Shown here one piece after another: positions 42,501-51,410 of a DNA stretch of 64,000 bases; within the stretch, counting starts at the first letter, position 1; every line of letters begins with the position of its first letter. This stretch comes from Silene conica (lineage: Eukaryota > Streptophyta > Magnoliopsida > Caryophyllales > Caryophyllaceae): NCBI GenBank assembly GCA_029255685.2, contig CM055319.2, forward strand, positions 39,070,530-39,134,529, in the 5' to 3' direction. The translations under genes and the position numbers were made by a program. The notes beneath the pieces are model-generated. The model ran no database searches. It had not been told where the DNA came from and saw only the letters and a list, made by a program, of their open reading frames with translations.

Positions 42501-43777
42501 CCATTGAAGATCGTCTTCAAAATCATAAGCTAAAGGAAAAAATTAAAATTTTATTTGAATCTTTTTCCACCGATATTTGTGGGGATCATCCTAATGCTTT
42601 TTGGAATAGAAAGAAACATGTAGTAAATTTACCTTACGAGGATAATTTTAAGGAGGAAAATATTCCTACCAAGGCTAGACCTTGTCAGATGAATTCAGAG
42701 TATTTAATACTTTGTAAAAAAGAGATAGCTTCTTTGTTAGAGAAAAAATTAATTGGACCTTCAAAATCACCATGGTCTTGCACTGCTTTTTATGTTAATA
42801 AACACTCGGAACAAGAAAGAGGAGTCCCTAGACTAGTAATTAATTACAAACCTTTGAACAAAGTTCTAAAATGGATTAGATATCCAATACCCAATAAAAA
42901 GGATCTCTTAGATAGACTATATGATTCTATCATATTTTCTAAATTTGATTTAAAATCTGGTTATTGGCAGATCCAAATTAACCCTGCTGATCGTTACAAA
43001 ACAGCTTTTAATGTTCCATTTGGACAATATGAATGGAATGTTATGCCTTTTGGCCTTAAAAATGCTCCCTCTGAATTCATGAAAATCATGAATGAAATTT
43101 TCATGAGTTACAGTGACTTTATTATAGTTTATATTGATGATATTCTGGTTTTCTCAAAAGCTATTGAGATGCATTTTAAACATTTGGATATTTTTAAAAA
43201 AATTGTTATGAATAATGGGTTAGTAATATCCAAACCTAAAATGATTTTATTTCAAACAAAAATCAGATTTCTTGGTCATAACATTGAGAAAGGAAATATA
43301 ATTCCAATCAACCGTAGTATAGAATTTGGTTCAAAATTTCCTGATGAGATAACTGATAAAACCCAATTACAAAGATTTTTAGGAAGTTTGAATTATATCT
43401 CTCCCTATTACAAGAACATTGCCCAAGACACAGCCATTTTATATGACAGGCTAAAAAAGAATGCTCAGCCTTGGACCGAGGAACATTCTAAAGCAGTTAG
43501 ACTAATTAAAAGAAAAGTTATTTCGTTACCTTGTTTATCTCTGGCAAATCCTCATTGGGACAAAATAATTGAGACAGATGCCTCTGATATAGGTTATGGT
43601 GGTATTTTAAAACAAGTTGATCCCGCCAACAAAAAAGAATTTTTAGTGAGATTTTATTCAGGCAAATGGAATAATGCGCAAAAGAATTATGCCACTGTCG
43701 CAAAAGAGATTCTTGCTTTAGTAAAATGTGTTTTAAAATTTCAGGATGATTTATACACATTTTACTATCAAAACTGA
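39503..43777 (+). CDS. Capsid / zinc knuckle / protease / reverse transcriptase / RNase H polyprotein, unit 1
   Basis: 1424 codons from ATG 39503 within the ATGGATAG overlap. A Ser-rich linker (about residues 178-196) precedes a capsid core with AAGFTGQLKGWWDNYL (about 350), then a Lys-rich stretch and a zinc knuckle CYKCNKVGHYAKDC (nt 41240-41281, CX2CX4HX4C). A retropepsin with ALIDSGAD follows near residue 865, RT with VYIDDILVF near 1209, and RNase H starting with ETDASDIGYGG near 1357. The frame ends with a stop 32 nt after the next frame opens; the last third of RNase H is in that other phase (43746-43943). Everything before is intact. It would make capsids and copy pregenomic RNA into DNA. 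Confidence 0.88.
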   Translation: MDSTTSRIDFSFRSEARYMIKEEFNLPKWEIFRTWFLENFDNNQRAIIQKEFYDFCTSHNQITYFVPWFCAVYVEQYISVLERSYTLPDGKELNDIYLPLESFKMENCHFLALSNLFNGKETVVTATHLNSLIQQQNYSNLFLRIIGEQIGSLHKKMDNISFLLNRKGTSGENNSSSSSSNSYVSSSAVSIQGPPEIKDFVLKQKPEWEVRLTEQVRLSEQVQNFLKEKMENLSIKTLSEDFTSRFYNNVDNKEVIKDEVNKLDTKWADKPTQRLYYYNRPSPIDVLHEEQEYQLNNSYSGKCIYEWNIDGYTDKQIYNQIHRMLMYSTICKSSGNNDVNIAKMIAAGFTGQLKGWWDNYLSTTGKNAILNTTTNVEGKEKENAVYTLAINIVEHFTGRYSENHENIRTLLQNLRCKTLTDFRWYKDTFLSRVMELPESNSTHWKAKFVDGLPNLFAEKVKKSLRGNLTSIPYDNYTYGKLIGTCTQEGLNLCNEIKLNQQLKRQNLVERNQLGEFCSQFGMDMPASSHKKKKNSNNSYPSYKQKRRKKYYSKEKLDKKADKKAFRKAYKKNKSDKQIVCYKCNKVGHYAKDCWTKNKIASLDVDDGIKDKLYKLFLVSDEELEDSSSSSDNEVKIMDNDSYLSEYESSECEPCLQGKSCEKNNTHNDEFYNLISQFQENQINVLDNNHWVELLRTIKDAETRSKIIDQIDSESGTSNTKVNFHYDTNYREPYTMSEVYNLLRTRHVNSQPTSLKDILSEIENLKLEIKNLKNETKSQDTRISNLEMLSLLDQTSENKRNQDIPEISEKDSDLSNKVLGIKETMNTINMDNEFLQTLETVVSQKWYIKIILKIDNYFSKEFTALIDSGADLNVIQEGLIPTRYFEKTSHTLSHAGGEKLNIKFKLPRASICVDGKCIPLSFLLVKNKLSTQVILGTPFLNKIYPFTYVDKEKIIATYDNASIAFRFITKPYIKFLHQMYDHLLLKENQLSFLKQEVNVLTIEDRLQNHKLKEKIKILFESFSTDICGDHPNAFWNRKKHVVNLPYEDNFKEENIPTKARPCQMNSEYLILCKKEIASLLEKKLIGPSKSPWSCTAFYVNKHSEQERGVPRLVINYKPLNKVLKWIRYPIPNKKDLLDRLYDSIIFSKFDLKSGYWQIQINPADRYKTAFNVPFGQYEWNVMPFGLKNAPSEFMKIMNEIFMSYSDFIIVYIDDILVFSKAIEMHFKHLDIFKKIVMNNGLVISKPKMILFQTKIRFLGHNIEKGNIIPINRSIEFGSKFPDEITDKTQLQRFLGSLNYISPYYKNIAQDTAILYDRLKKNAQPWTEEHSKAVRLIKRKVISLPCLSLANPHWDKIIETDASDIGYGGILKQVDPANKKEFLVRFYSGKWNNAQKNYATVAKEILALVKCVLKFQDDLYTFYYQN

Positions 43778-43943
43778 CTGCAAAGCAGCCAAGTTTATGT
43801 TTTCAAAAGACTTTAAACATGATGTTTCAAAACAAATGTTTGCCAGATGGCAGGCTCATTTAGCTCCATTTGATTTTACAATTATTTATAAAAAAGGGGA
43901 AGATAATCATCTCCCTGATTTTTTGACAAGAGAATATTTATAA
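43746..43943 (+). CDS. C-terminal part of RNase H in another frame, unit 1
   Basis: 65 codons containing FTIKTDCKAAKFMF and the end FDFTIIYKKGEDNHLPDFL, the usual last part of caulimovirid RNase H including the conserved final Asp (LPDFL). It overlaps the polyprotein by 32 nt in a +1 phase. The ATG at 43746 is probably not a real start; the piece is best read as the displaced end of the polyprotein. The same arrangement occurs in units 2 and 3, so it predates array formation. Confidence 0.7.
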   Translation: MIYTHFTIKTDCKAAKFMFSKDFKHDVSKQMFARWQAHLAPFDFTIIYKKGEDNHLPDFLTREYL

Positions 43944-43957
43944 TATTCTTTTCTTTT

Positions 43958-43962
43958 CAGGA
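43958..43962 (+). other. Probable 3' splice site before the 447-codon ORF, unit 1
   Basis: A pyrimidine tract TATTCTTTTCTTTTCAG ends at 43960, followed by GA and the ATG at 43963. Equivalent CAG positions are 51591-51593 and 59225-59227. Confidence 0.6.
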
Positions 43963-45306
43963 ATGCTTACCCGCAGTAAAGGTAGCCCCTCTCCTAGAGG
44001 AGGTAGAGGTCGTGGTAGTCCTCCCTACAGAGGAGGAAGAAGTCCTAGTTATACCATAGCTCAATATGGTAATAAAAAGCTTATAGCAGCGGATTTATCT
44101 GGAGCCAGTCAAACTGAGCTCGAAGAATTTACAAAATGGAAACAGCTTCAGAAAAAAGAAACTGATATTGCTAGTTCTTCCTCAAAACCCTCATTTTCTT
44201 CAGCTGTTCAAAACACTACCCAAAAGGAAGATGATATGTTTCAAAATAAGGAGAAAAGAGTAATACCCTTACTCAATGAATCTGATAAGAAGTGGGAAGA
44301 TAAACCCTGGATGCTCTATGACAGGTATCTAGGAGGACATGGTTATACTATGGAAACATATAAACCGCGACATTTTTATGAGACAATACTCTCTAGCAAT
44401 GGTTGCACTTTTACCCATTTTACTGGGACGAACAAGGAAATTTATAATTTCTCAAAAATTATCATTGCCCAAATAATATCCATAAATGACTGGGGAATAT
44501 CCCCATTAGCAGAAAAAACTATTATCATAAAAGGGGCACTAGTTAAATACAATTATTGGGATTATATCCAAGCTTTTGATAAAGTATTCCTTTATGAAAA
44601 TGATAAACGAAGTCATACTTGGTTTATTAAAATTAATTCCGAGATTTATAATCAAGATCTTCCGATATGGTTTATTAATTGGTGGAACTTTTATGGAACT
44701 TCAGAAAATATTCTCCCTCCTATTCTAAAAGAATACTTTGATAAATGGAAGATGATAATACCATCATGCCAAGAAGATAAAATAATTCCTAAAGAAATGA
44801 GATTTTTTATAGAATTCTCTATTCCGTGGATATGGAGAACTAGTCCTACAACAGGTTATAGCCAGGGCTTCTTTTGTCTTATACGACGATCATATTCTCG
44901 TTTTTGGGACACCATGGTGAAAACCGATGATAAAGGGCAGTTAAACTGCACCCCTACAATAAATCTTATTGAAGAAAAAATTAACTCTTATACGAGTTTG
45001 AAAGAACTGGAAGATAAAGAAATCAGAGAAAAGGAGCAGAATAGATTCCTTGAGCTTTTAGAGGATGATGAATCAATGGACATCCATGAAGCTTCCGAAG
45101 AAGAGATAATAAGAGCATATATGGAAGGTCTAAAAAAGACTCTTAAATTGAAAAAAGAAGGGGATAAAAAATCCTCGAAAAGTGATATATCGATGGCCTC
45201 CAATAATAGCCATAATTCACTCAGCACCTTGCTACAAGATTCCCAAGACCCAGAAGATAATTCTGAGACTGATAAAATCACAGCTTTTTTGCAAGGGGAA
45301 ATATAA
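43963..45306 (+). CDS. Unknown protein with RGG-rich N-terminus, unit 1
   Basis: 447 codons. The first 30 residues are basic and RGG-rich (SPSPRGGRGRGSPPYRGGR), typical of nucleic-acid binding. The middle is aromatic-rich (WMLYDRYLGGHGYTMETY, PIWFINWWNFYG, SIPWIWRTSP) and the C-terminus is acidic and helical (ELLEDDESMDIHEASEEEII) then Lys/Ser-rich. I recognise no catalytic motif. By position it corresponds to the extra 3' ORF of florendoviruses, whose role is not known to me; a transactivator role as for ORF VI of other caulimovirids is possible but not shown. The ATG follows a strong 3' splice site, so expression from a spliced RNA is likely. Confidence 0.7.
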   Translation: MLTRSKGSPSPRGGRGRGSPPYRGGRSPSYTIAQYGNKKLIAADLSGASQTELEEFTKWKQLQKKETDIASSSSKPSFSSAVQNTTQKEDDMFQNKEKRVIPLLNESDKKWEDKPWMLYDRYLGGHGYTMETYKPRHFYETILSSNGCTFTHFTGTNKEIYNFSKIIIAQIISINDWGISPLAEKTIIIKGALVKYNYWDYIQAFDKVFLYENDKRSHTWFIKINSEIYNQDLPIWFINWWNFYGTSENILPPILKEYFDKWKMIIPSCQEDKIIPKEMRFFIEFSIPWIWRTSPTTGYSQGFFCLIRRSYSRFWDTMVKTDDKGQLNCTPTINLIEEKINSYTSLKELEDKEIREKEQNRFLELLEDDESMDIHEASEEEIIRAYMEGLKKTLKLKKEGDKKSSKSDISMASNNSHNSLSTLLQDSQDPEDNSETDKITAFLQGEI

Positions 45307-45395
45307 TTTGTATTTCCATTAACAGTTGTTAAATTATTGGTCTGTACTGTAGGCATTTTATAATGCATTAGTGTCATATCGCTATTATTAAATAA

Positions 45396-45457
45396 TGACG
45401 TAAGCATCACTTACGTCTATATTTCTTACGTTTGTAACCCCACTTCTCTATATAAGG
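45396..45457 (+). promoter_or_regulatory. 35S-type viral promoter, end of unit 1 driving unit 2
   Basis: GACGTAAG (45397-45404) and CTTACGTC (45410-45417) form an inverted pair of TGACG-type sites separated by 5 nt, comparable to the as-1 element of the CaMV 35S promoter. The TATA box CTATATAAGG is at 45448-45457. Transcription should begin near 45480. Confidence 0.8.
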
Positions 45458-45553
45458 GGCTTGTGTTTTTCTTAAGAGGCAGGTTCTTACAACCCCTCTC
45501 TCTAGATTCTCCCCCTCTCTCCCTCTCTCTCTTGTAAAATATTTGGTTCTATA

Positions 45554-45559
45554 AATAAA
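45554..45559 (+). terminator. Poly(A) signal of the viral RNA, unit 1
   Basis: AATAAA about 75 nt after the expected start site. Position after the promoter gives the terminal redundancy needed for template switching. A CT-rich tract (45498-45534) lies between. Confidence 0.65.
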
Positions 45560-45588
45560 ATCTTGTTCTGAGCACAACTTGAATCTTT

Positions 45589-45594
45589 GTAAGT
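45589..45594 (+). other. Probable 5' splice site in the leader upstream of unit 2
   Basis: TTTGTAAGT, a near-consensus donor about 110 nt into the leader. Paired with the acceptor ending 51593 it would define an intron of 6005 nt. Repeats at 53222 and 60856. Confidence 0.55.
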
Positions 45595-45703
45595 ATTTTT
45601 TAAATTCTGTACTCTTACTTTTATTTTCATTTTACATTCCAAGGATGAGCCTTATAGGCTAAATCCTTTGTGTTGAATTATGTCCGACTAAATCGATTGA
45701 TCA

Positions 45704-45745
45704 AAAGCACCATGGTAATTATATTACAAGTGGTGATGGTGCTTT
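45704..45745 (+). other. Leader stem-loop, unit 2
   Basis: AAAGCACCAT (45704-45713) pairs perfectly with ATGGTGCTTT (45736-45745) across a 22-nt loop, between poly(A) signal and primer-binding site. Pararetrovirus leaders often carry stems used in ribosome shunting. Confidence 0.5.
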
Positions 45746-45951
45746 GGTACTCTGAAAAGATCCGGCTGATAGTTTAAACTTTTTATAACCAATTATTATG
45801 GACTCTTGGGTCCTTTCTTTTGCCTGCTTTGCCGAAGGAATGGCGTTTAAGGCCTTGTGAAGTGGACATTGAGTTCCAAAATAATTGGATAAATCTGTTG
45901 GTTTAGTAAAAATCAAACTCTTATGAGTTTGAATCTATCTGGCTGGATGAC

Positions 45952-45962
45952 GGTATCAGAGC
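45952..45962 (+). other. Primer-binding site, start of unit 2
   Basis: GGTATCAGAGC preceded by C. Equivalent sites start at 53585 and 61219. Confidence 0.85.
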
Positions 45963-46024
45963 CATGGTGGTGATGATTAATTGATATAGTTTGATGTAAT
46001 TCAACACATTTTGTCTCTAACCTT

Positions 46025-47143
46025 ATGAGTATAGTTAAACAATTTCTTGGTAATAAAACCACTGTTAAAAACAGTATCAGTCACGAGGTTGATATACCTC
46101 AAGATCTAGACTTACTTAATAAATGGACTATTCCTAGGGTAAGTGCCAAAACAATTTATAAATTAGGCACCTTCGAAAAATTGGGATTAAAACAAATTGT
46201 TAAAACTACAGAAGAAGCAGTCTCTCTTAATAATGAAGAGATGTTTCTACAACTACTTAGTAACCATGATTTAGAACCATATAAAAGATCAGACCACAAG
46301 TTTATTCATATTGGTCTAGTCCAAGTAGCTTTTAAACCACTAACCTTGGAAGGTCTTCCTGAAAGTTTTATAGCAGCTTTAAGAGATGGAAGAAATTTGG
46401 ATTGGAAAAAATCAATTATGGGGGTCATAAAATCAAGTCTGGCCCATGGACCAGTCTATTTTGATGTATATCCTAATTTAACGCTTTCTTTAAGTGATGA
46501 TAATATTTTAGACGCTCTAACTCTAAATGTTAAAACCCATGGGTATAATTATGCTCAAGGATCTGAGGTTATTTGTATATGTTATAGAATATACTTTAAA
46601 CCTTTATATACTCTGAATCCTTGTTGTAGATTGGCTGATAAACCAATTAATGAAACTATTGTCATAGAAACTAATTTTCACAAATCTGATATAACGACTA
46701 GGAGAAAAATCAAGTGGGAAGAAATATCTTTCCCTGATAATTGGAAAATTGAAAGAGCCATGACCCCAAAGCCTACTATTTACACAGATCTTTTAGATGT
46801 CACACAAACAGGAGATGGATCTGTTAATTTACATTTTGGTAATAATCAATCTAATAGAATGTTAAAAAAAGCTAGTAGTAGCTCTTCTAGACTAACTAGA
46901 TGTAATTCAGTAAGATCTTTTATATCCCCATGTGACTATATAATAGATCATCCCAATACAGCTAGGCACTCAACCTCTCAAATAAGAGAAGAAATTAGAG
47001 ATGATGATTCATCTTTTGACGAACCTAAGGAACCTAGGATAAATGAATTTAAACTACATAGTGATAATATATTAAGAGGGCACTCAAATGAAGAGAATGT
47101 CGAGACTATGTCTCAGATGAGTTTTAGCTTTGGTAATGGATAG
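46025..47143 (+). CDS. Movement protein, unit 2 (intact)
   Basis: 372 codons, differing from unit 1 at one residue noticed (Glu for Lys near nt 46214). Unlike unit 1 this gene has a complete viral promoter and leader upstream (45396-46024). It ends in the same ATGGATAG overlap. Confidence 0.86.
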   Translation: MSIVKQFLGNKTTVKNSISHEVDIPQDLDLLNKWTIPRVSAKTIYKLGTFEKLGLKQIVKTTEEAVSLNNEEMFLQLLSNHDLEPYKRSDHKFIHIGLVQVAFKPLTLEGLPESFIAALRDGRNLDWKKSIMGVIKSSLAHGPVYFDVYPNLTLSLSDDNILDALTLNVKTHGYNYAQGSEVICICYRIYFKPLYTLNPCCRLADKPINETIVIETNFHKSDITTRRKIKWEEISFPDNWKIERAMTPKPTIYTDLLDVTQTGDGSVNLHFGNNQSNRMLKKASSSSSRLTRCNSVRSFISPCDYIIDHPNTARHSTSQIREEIRDDDSSFDEPKEPRINEFKLHSDNILRGHSNEENVETMSQMSFSFGNG

Positions 47144-50100
47144 TACAACTTCTAGAATAGATTTTAGTTTCAGATCTGAAGCTAGATACATGATTAAAGA
47201 GGAATTTAATCTACCTAAATGGGAAATTTTTAGGACATGGTTCTTAGAAAATTTTGATAATAATCAAAGGGCAATAATTCAAAAGGAGTTTTACGACTTT
47301 TGCACTTCTCATAACCAAATTACATATTTTGTACCATGGTTTTGTGCAGTGTATGTAGAACAATACATTTCGGTTTTAGAAAGAAGTTATACTTTACCAG
47401 ATGGCAAAGAGCTAAATGATATTTACCTTCCTTTAGAATCCTTCAAGATGGAAAACTGTCATTTTCTTGCCCTATCAAATTTGTTTAACGGCAAAGAAAC
47501 CGTGGTGACAGCAACACATCTTAATAGTTTAATACAACAACAAAATTACTCAAATTTATTTTTAAGAATAATAGGAGAACAAATTGGTTCACTACATAAA
47601 AAAATGGACAATATCAGTTTTCTTCTAAATAGAAAAGGTACATCTGGAGAAAATAATTCTTCGTCCTCTTCTTCTAATTCATATGTATCTTCTTCGGCCG
47701 TCAGTATCCAAGGACCGCCTGAAATTAAGGACTTTGTTTTAAAGCAAAAACCGGAATGGGAAGTTAGATTAACAGAGCAAGTAAGACTTAGTGAACAGGT
47801 TCAAAACTTTCTTAAAGAAAAAATGGAAAACTTATCTATAAAAACTCTTAGTGAGGACTTTACTAGCCGTTTTTATAATAACGTAGATAACAAAGAAGTT
47901 ATAAAAGATGAGGTTAATAAACTTGACACAAAGTGGGCTGATAAACCCACTCAAAGACTATATTACTATAATCGTCCTTCCCCCATAGATGTTCTGCATG
48001 AAGAACAAGAATACCAGTTAAACAATAGTTACAGTGGGAAGTGTATTTACGAATGGAATATTGACGGGTATACTGACAAACAAATTTATAATCAAATCCA
48101 TAGAATGCTTATGTATTCTACTATTTGTAAAAGTTCTGGTAATAATGATGTTAACATAGCTAAGATGATAGCCGCAGGATTCACTGGTCAACTTAAAGGT
48201 TGGTGGGATAATTATTTATCCACAACAGGAAAAAATGCCATTCTTAACACTACAACAAATGTTGAGGGTAAAGAAAAAGAAAACGCAGTTTATACTCTAG
48301 CTATAAATATTGTTGAACATTTTACGGGAAGATATTCTGAAAATCATGAGAATATAAGAACTTTACTACAAAATCTTAGGTGTAAAACACTTACTGACTT
48401 TAGATGGTATAAAGACACTTTTCTTAGTAGAGTTATGGAACTCCCAGAATCTAATAGTACACATTGGAAAGCTAAATTTGTGGATGGTTTACCAAATTTA
48501 TTTGCAGAAAAGGTTAAGAAATCTCTCAGAGGAAATCTGACATCTATCCCTTATGATAATTATACTTATGGTAAACTTATAGGAACCTGTACCCAAGAAG
48601 GTCTGAACCTATGCAATGAAATTAAATTAAATCAACAATTAAAACGTCAAAATTTGGTTGAAAGAAATCAACTTGGAGAATTTTGCAGCCAATTCGGTAT
48701 GGATATGCCAGCTTCTTCTCATAAGAAGAAGAAGAACTCTAATAATTCTTATCCAAGTTATAAGCAGAAAAGAAGAAAGAAATATTATTCTAAAGAAAAA
48801 CTAGATAAAAAAGCTGATAAAAAGGCCTTCAGAAAAGCTTATAAGAAAAATAAGTCAGACAAACAAATTGTCTGTTATAAATGCAATAAAGTTGGCCATT
48901 ATGCTAAAGATTGCTGGACTAAGAATAAAATTGCTAGTCTTGATGTTGATGATGGAATAAAAGACAAGTTATACAAACTCTTTTTAGTCTCTGATGAGGA
49001 ACTTGAAGATTCTAGTTCAAGTTCTGATAATGAGGTTAAGATAATGGATAATGATTCCTATCTTTCTGAATATGAAAGCTCAGAATGCGAGCCTTGTCTT
49101 CAGGGTAAATCATGTGAAAAGAATAATACACATAATGATGAATTTTATAATCTGATCTCTCAGTTTCAAGAAAATCAAATAAATGTCCTAGATAATAATC
49201 ATTGGGTTGAGTTACTTAGAACCATTAAAGACGCCGAAACAAGGTCTAAAATTATAGACCAAATAGATAGTGAATCTGGTACTTCCAATACTAAAGTTAA
49301 CTTTCACTACGATACAAATTACAGAGAACCATATACTATGTCTGAAGTTTATAACCTCTTAAGAACACGTCATGTAAATTCTCAACCTACATCTTTAAAA
49401 GACATCCTTTCTGAGATTGAAAATCTTAAGTTAGAAATAAAAAATCTAAAAAATGAGACTAAAAGTCAAGACACCAGAATTTCTAATCTAGAGATGTTAA
49501 GTCTTTTAGACCAGACTTCAGAAAATAAAAGGAACCAAGATATTCCTGAAATTTCTGAAAAAGATTCAGATTTATCTAACAAAGTCCTTGGGATTAAGGA
49601 AACTATGAACACTATAAATATGGATAATGAGTTTCTTCAAACTCTCGAGACAGTTGTTAGTCAAAAATGGTATATCAAAATTATCTTAAAAATTGATAAT
49701 TATTTTTCAAAAGAGTTTACTGCTCTTATAGATAGTGGAGCAGATTTAAATGTTATTCAAGAAGGATTAATTCCTACGAGGTATTTTGAAAAAACTTCCC
49801 ATACACTTTCTCATGCAGGTGGAGAAAAACTTAATATTAAATTTAAGCTCCCTAGAGCTTCTATTTGTGTTGATGGAAAATGTATTCCATTGAGTTTTTT
49901 ACTAGTCAAAAATAAATTATCCACCCAAGTTATTCTTGGAACACCATTTCTTAATAAGATATATCCTTTTACTTATGTAGACAAAGAAAAAATTATTGCA
50001 ACTTATGATAATGCTTCCATTGCTTTTAGGTTTATAACAAAACCTTATATAAAAATTTTACATCAAATGTATGATCATTTACTTTTAAAAGAAAACCAAT

Positions 50101-51410
50101 TAAGTTTTTTAAAACAAGAAGTTAATGTCTTGACCATTGAAGATCGTCTTCAAAATCATAAGCTAAAGGAAAAAATTAAAATTTTATTTGAATCTTTTTC
50201 CACCGATATTTGTGGGGATCATCCTAATGCTTTTTGGAATAGAAAGAAACATGTAGTAAATTTACCTTACGAGGATAATTTTAAGGAGGAAAATATTCCT
50301 ACCAAGGCTAGACCTTGTCAGATGAATTCAGAGTATTTAATACTTTGTAAAAAAGAGATAGCTTCTTTGTTAGAGAAAAAATTAATTGGACCTTCAAAAT
50401 CACCATGGTCTTGCACTGCTTTTTATGTTAATAAACACTCGGAACAAGAAAGAGGAGTCCCTAGACTAGTAATTAATTACAAACCTTTGAACAAAGTTCT
50501 AAAATGGATTAGATATCCAATACCCAATAAAAAGGATCTCTTAGATAGACTATATGATTCTATCATATTTTCTAAATTTGATTTAAAATCTGGTTATTGG
50601 CAGATCCAAATTAACCCTGCTGATCGTTACAAAACAGCTTTTAATGTTCCATTTGGACAATATGAATGGAATGTTATGCCTTTTGGCCTTAAAAATGCTC
50701 CCTCTGAATTCATGAAAATCATGAATGAAATTTTCATGAGTTACAGTGACTTTATTATAGTTTATATTGATGATATTCTGGTTTTCTCAAAAGCTATTGA
50801 GATGCATTTTAAACATTTGGATATTTTTAAAAAAATTGTTATGAATAATGGGTTAGTAATATCCAAACCTAAAATGATTTTATTTCAAACAAAAATCAGA
50901 TTTCTTGGTCATAACATTGAGAAAGGAAATATAATTCCAATCAACCGTAGTATAGAATTTGGTTCAAAATTTCCTGATGAGATAACTGATAAAACCCAAT
51001 TACAAAGATTTTTAGGAAGTTTGAATTATATCTCTCCCTATTACAAGAACATTGCCCAAGACACAGCCATTTTATATGACAGGCTAAAAAAGAATGCTCA
51101 GCCTTGGACCGAGGAACATTCTAAAGCAGTTAGACTAATTAAAAGAAAAGTTATTTCGTTACCTTGTTTATCTCTGGCAAATCCTCATTGGGACAAAATA
51201 ATTGAGACAGATGCCTCTGATATAGGTTATGGTGGTATTTTAAAACAAGTTGATCCCGCCAACAAACAAGAATTTTTAGTGAGATTTTATTCAGGCAAAT
51301 GGAATAATGCGCAAAAGAATTATGCCACTGTCGCAAAAGAGATTCTTGCTTTAGTAAAATGTGTTTTAAAATTTCAGGATGATTTATACACATTTTACTA
51401 TCAAAACTGA
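47136..51410 (+). CDS. Capsid-protease-RT-RNase H polyprotein, unit 2
   Basis: 1424 codons from ATG 47136. Domain order and motifs as in unit 1 (zinc knuckle, DSG protease, YIDD RT, DAS RNase H). It differs by Ile for Phe before LHQMYD and by Gln for Lys in the PANKQEF stretch. The frame again ends before the last part of RNase H. Confidence 0.88.
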   Translation: MDSTTSRIDFSFRSEARYMIKEEFNLPKWEIFRTWFLENFDNNQRAIIQKEFYDFCTSHNQITYFVPWFCAVYVEQYISVLERSYTLPDGKELNDIYLPLESFKMENCHFLALSNLFNGKETVVTATHLNSLIQQQNYSNLFLRIIGEQIGSLHKKMDNISFLLNRKGTSGENNSSSSSSNSYVSSSAVSIQGPPEIKDFVLKQKPEWEVRLTEQVRLSEQVQNFLKEKMENLSIKTLSEDFTSRFYNNVDNKEVIKDEVNKLDTKWADKPTQRLYYYNRPSPIDVLHEEQEYQLNNSYSGKCIYEWNIDGYTDKQIYNQIHRMLMYSTICKSSGNNDVNIAKMIAAGFTGQLKGWWDNYLSTTGKNAILNTTTNVEGKEKENAVYTLAINIVEHFTGRYSENHENIRTLLQNLRCKTLTDFRWYKDTFLSRVMELPESNSTHWKAKFVDGLPNLFAEKVKKSLRGNLTSIPYDNYTYGKLIGTCTQEGLNLCNEIKLNQQLKRQNLVERNQLGEFCSQFGMDMPASSHKKKKNSNNSYPSYKQKRRKKYYSKEKLDKKADKKAFRKAYKKNKSDKQIVCYKCNKVGHYAKDCWTKNKIASLDVDDGIKDKLYKLFLVSDEELEDSSSSSDNEVKIMDNDSYLSEYESSECEPCLQGKSCEKNNTHNDEFYNLISQFQENQINVLDNNHWVELLRTIKDAETRSKIIDQIDSESGTSNTKVNFHYDTNYREPYTMSEVYNLLRTRHVNSQPTSLKDILSEIENLKLEIKNLKNETKSQDTRISNLEMLSLLDQTSENKRNQDIPEISEKDSDLSNKVLGIKETMNTINMDNEFLQTLETVVSQKWYIKIILKIDNYFSKEFTALIDSGADLNVIQEGLIPTRYFEKTSHTLSHAGGEKLNIKFKLPRASICVDGKCIPLSFLLVKNKLSTQVILGTPFLNKIYPFTYVDKEKIIATYDNASIAFRFITKPYIKILHQMYDHLLLKENQLSFLKQEVNVLTIEDRLQNHKLKEKIKILFESFSTDICGDHPNAFWNRKKHVVNLPYEDNFKEENIPTKARPCQMNSEYLILCKKEIASLLEKKLIGPSKSPWSCTAFYVNKHSEQERGVPRLVINYKPLNKVLKWIRYPIPNKKDLLDRLYDSIIFSKFDLKSGYWQIQINPADRYKTAFNVPFGQYEWNVMPFGLKNAPSEFMKIMNEIFMSYSDFIIVYIDDILVFSKAIEMHFKHLDIFKKIVMNNGLVISKPKMILFQTKIRFLGHNIEKGNIIPINRSIEFGSKFPDEITDKTQLQRFLGSLNYISPYYKNIAQDTAILYDRLKKNAQPWTEEHSKAVRLIKRKVISLPCLSLANPHWDKIIETDASDIGYGGILKQVDPANKQEFLVRFYSGKWNNAQKNYATVAKEILALVKCVLKFQDDLYTFYYQN

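Noticed and set aside
44988-45410. 140-codon minus-strand frame repeated in each viral unit
   Set aside because: It is antisense to the acidic tail of the 447-codon ORF and recurs only because the units are repeats.
45719-45916. 65-codon minus-strand frame in the viral leader
   Set aside because: Antisense to the leader, no domain, and no promoter visible on that strand.
38319-45951. The viral array as a gypsy retrotransposon
   Set aside because: No LTRs or integrase; a movement protein, a caulimovirid capsid core and a 35S-type promoter are present instead.
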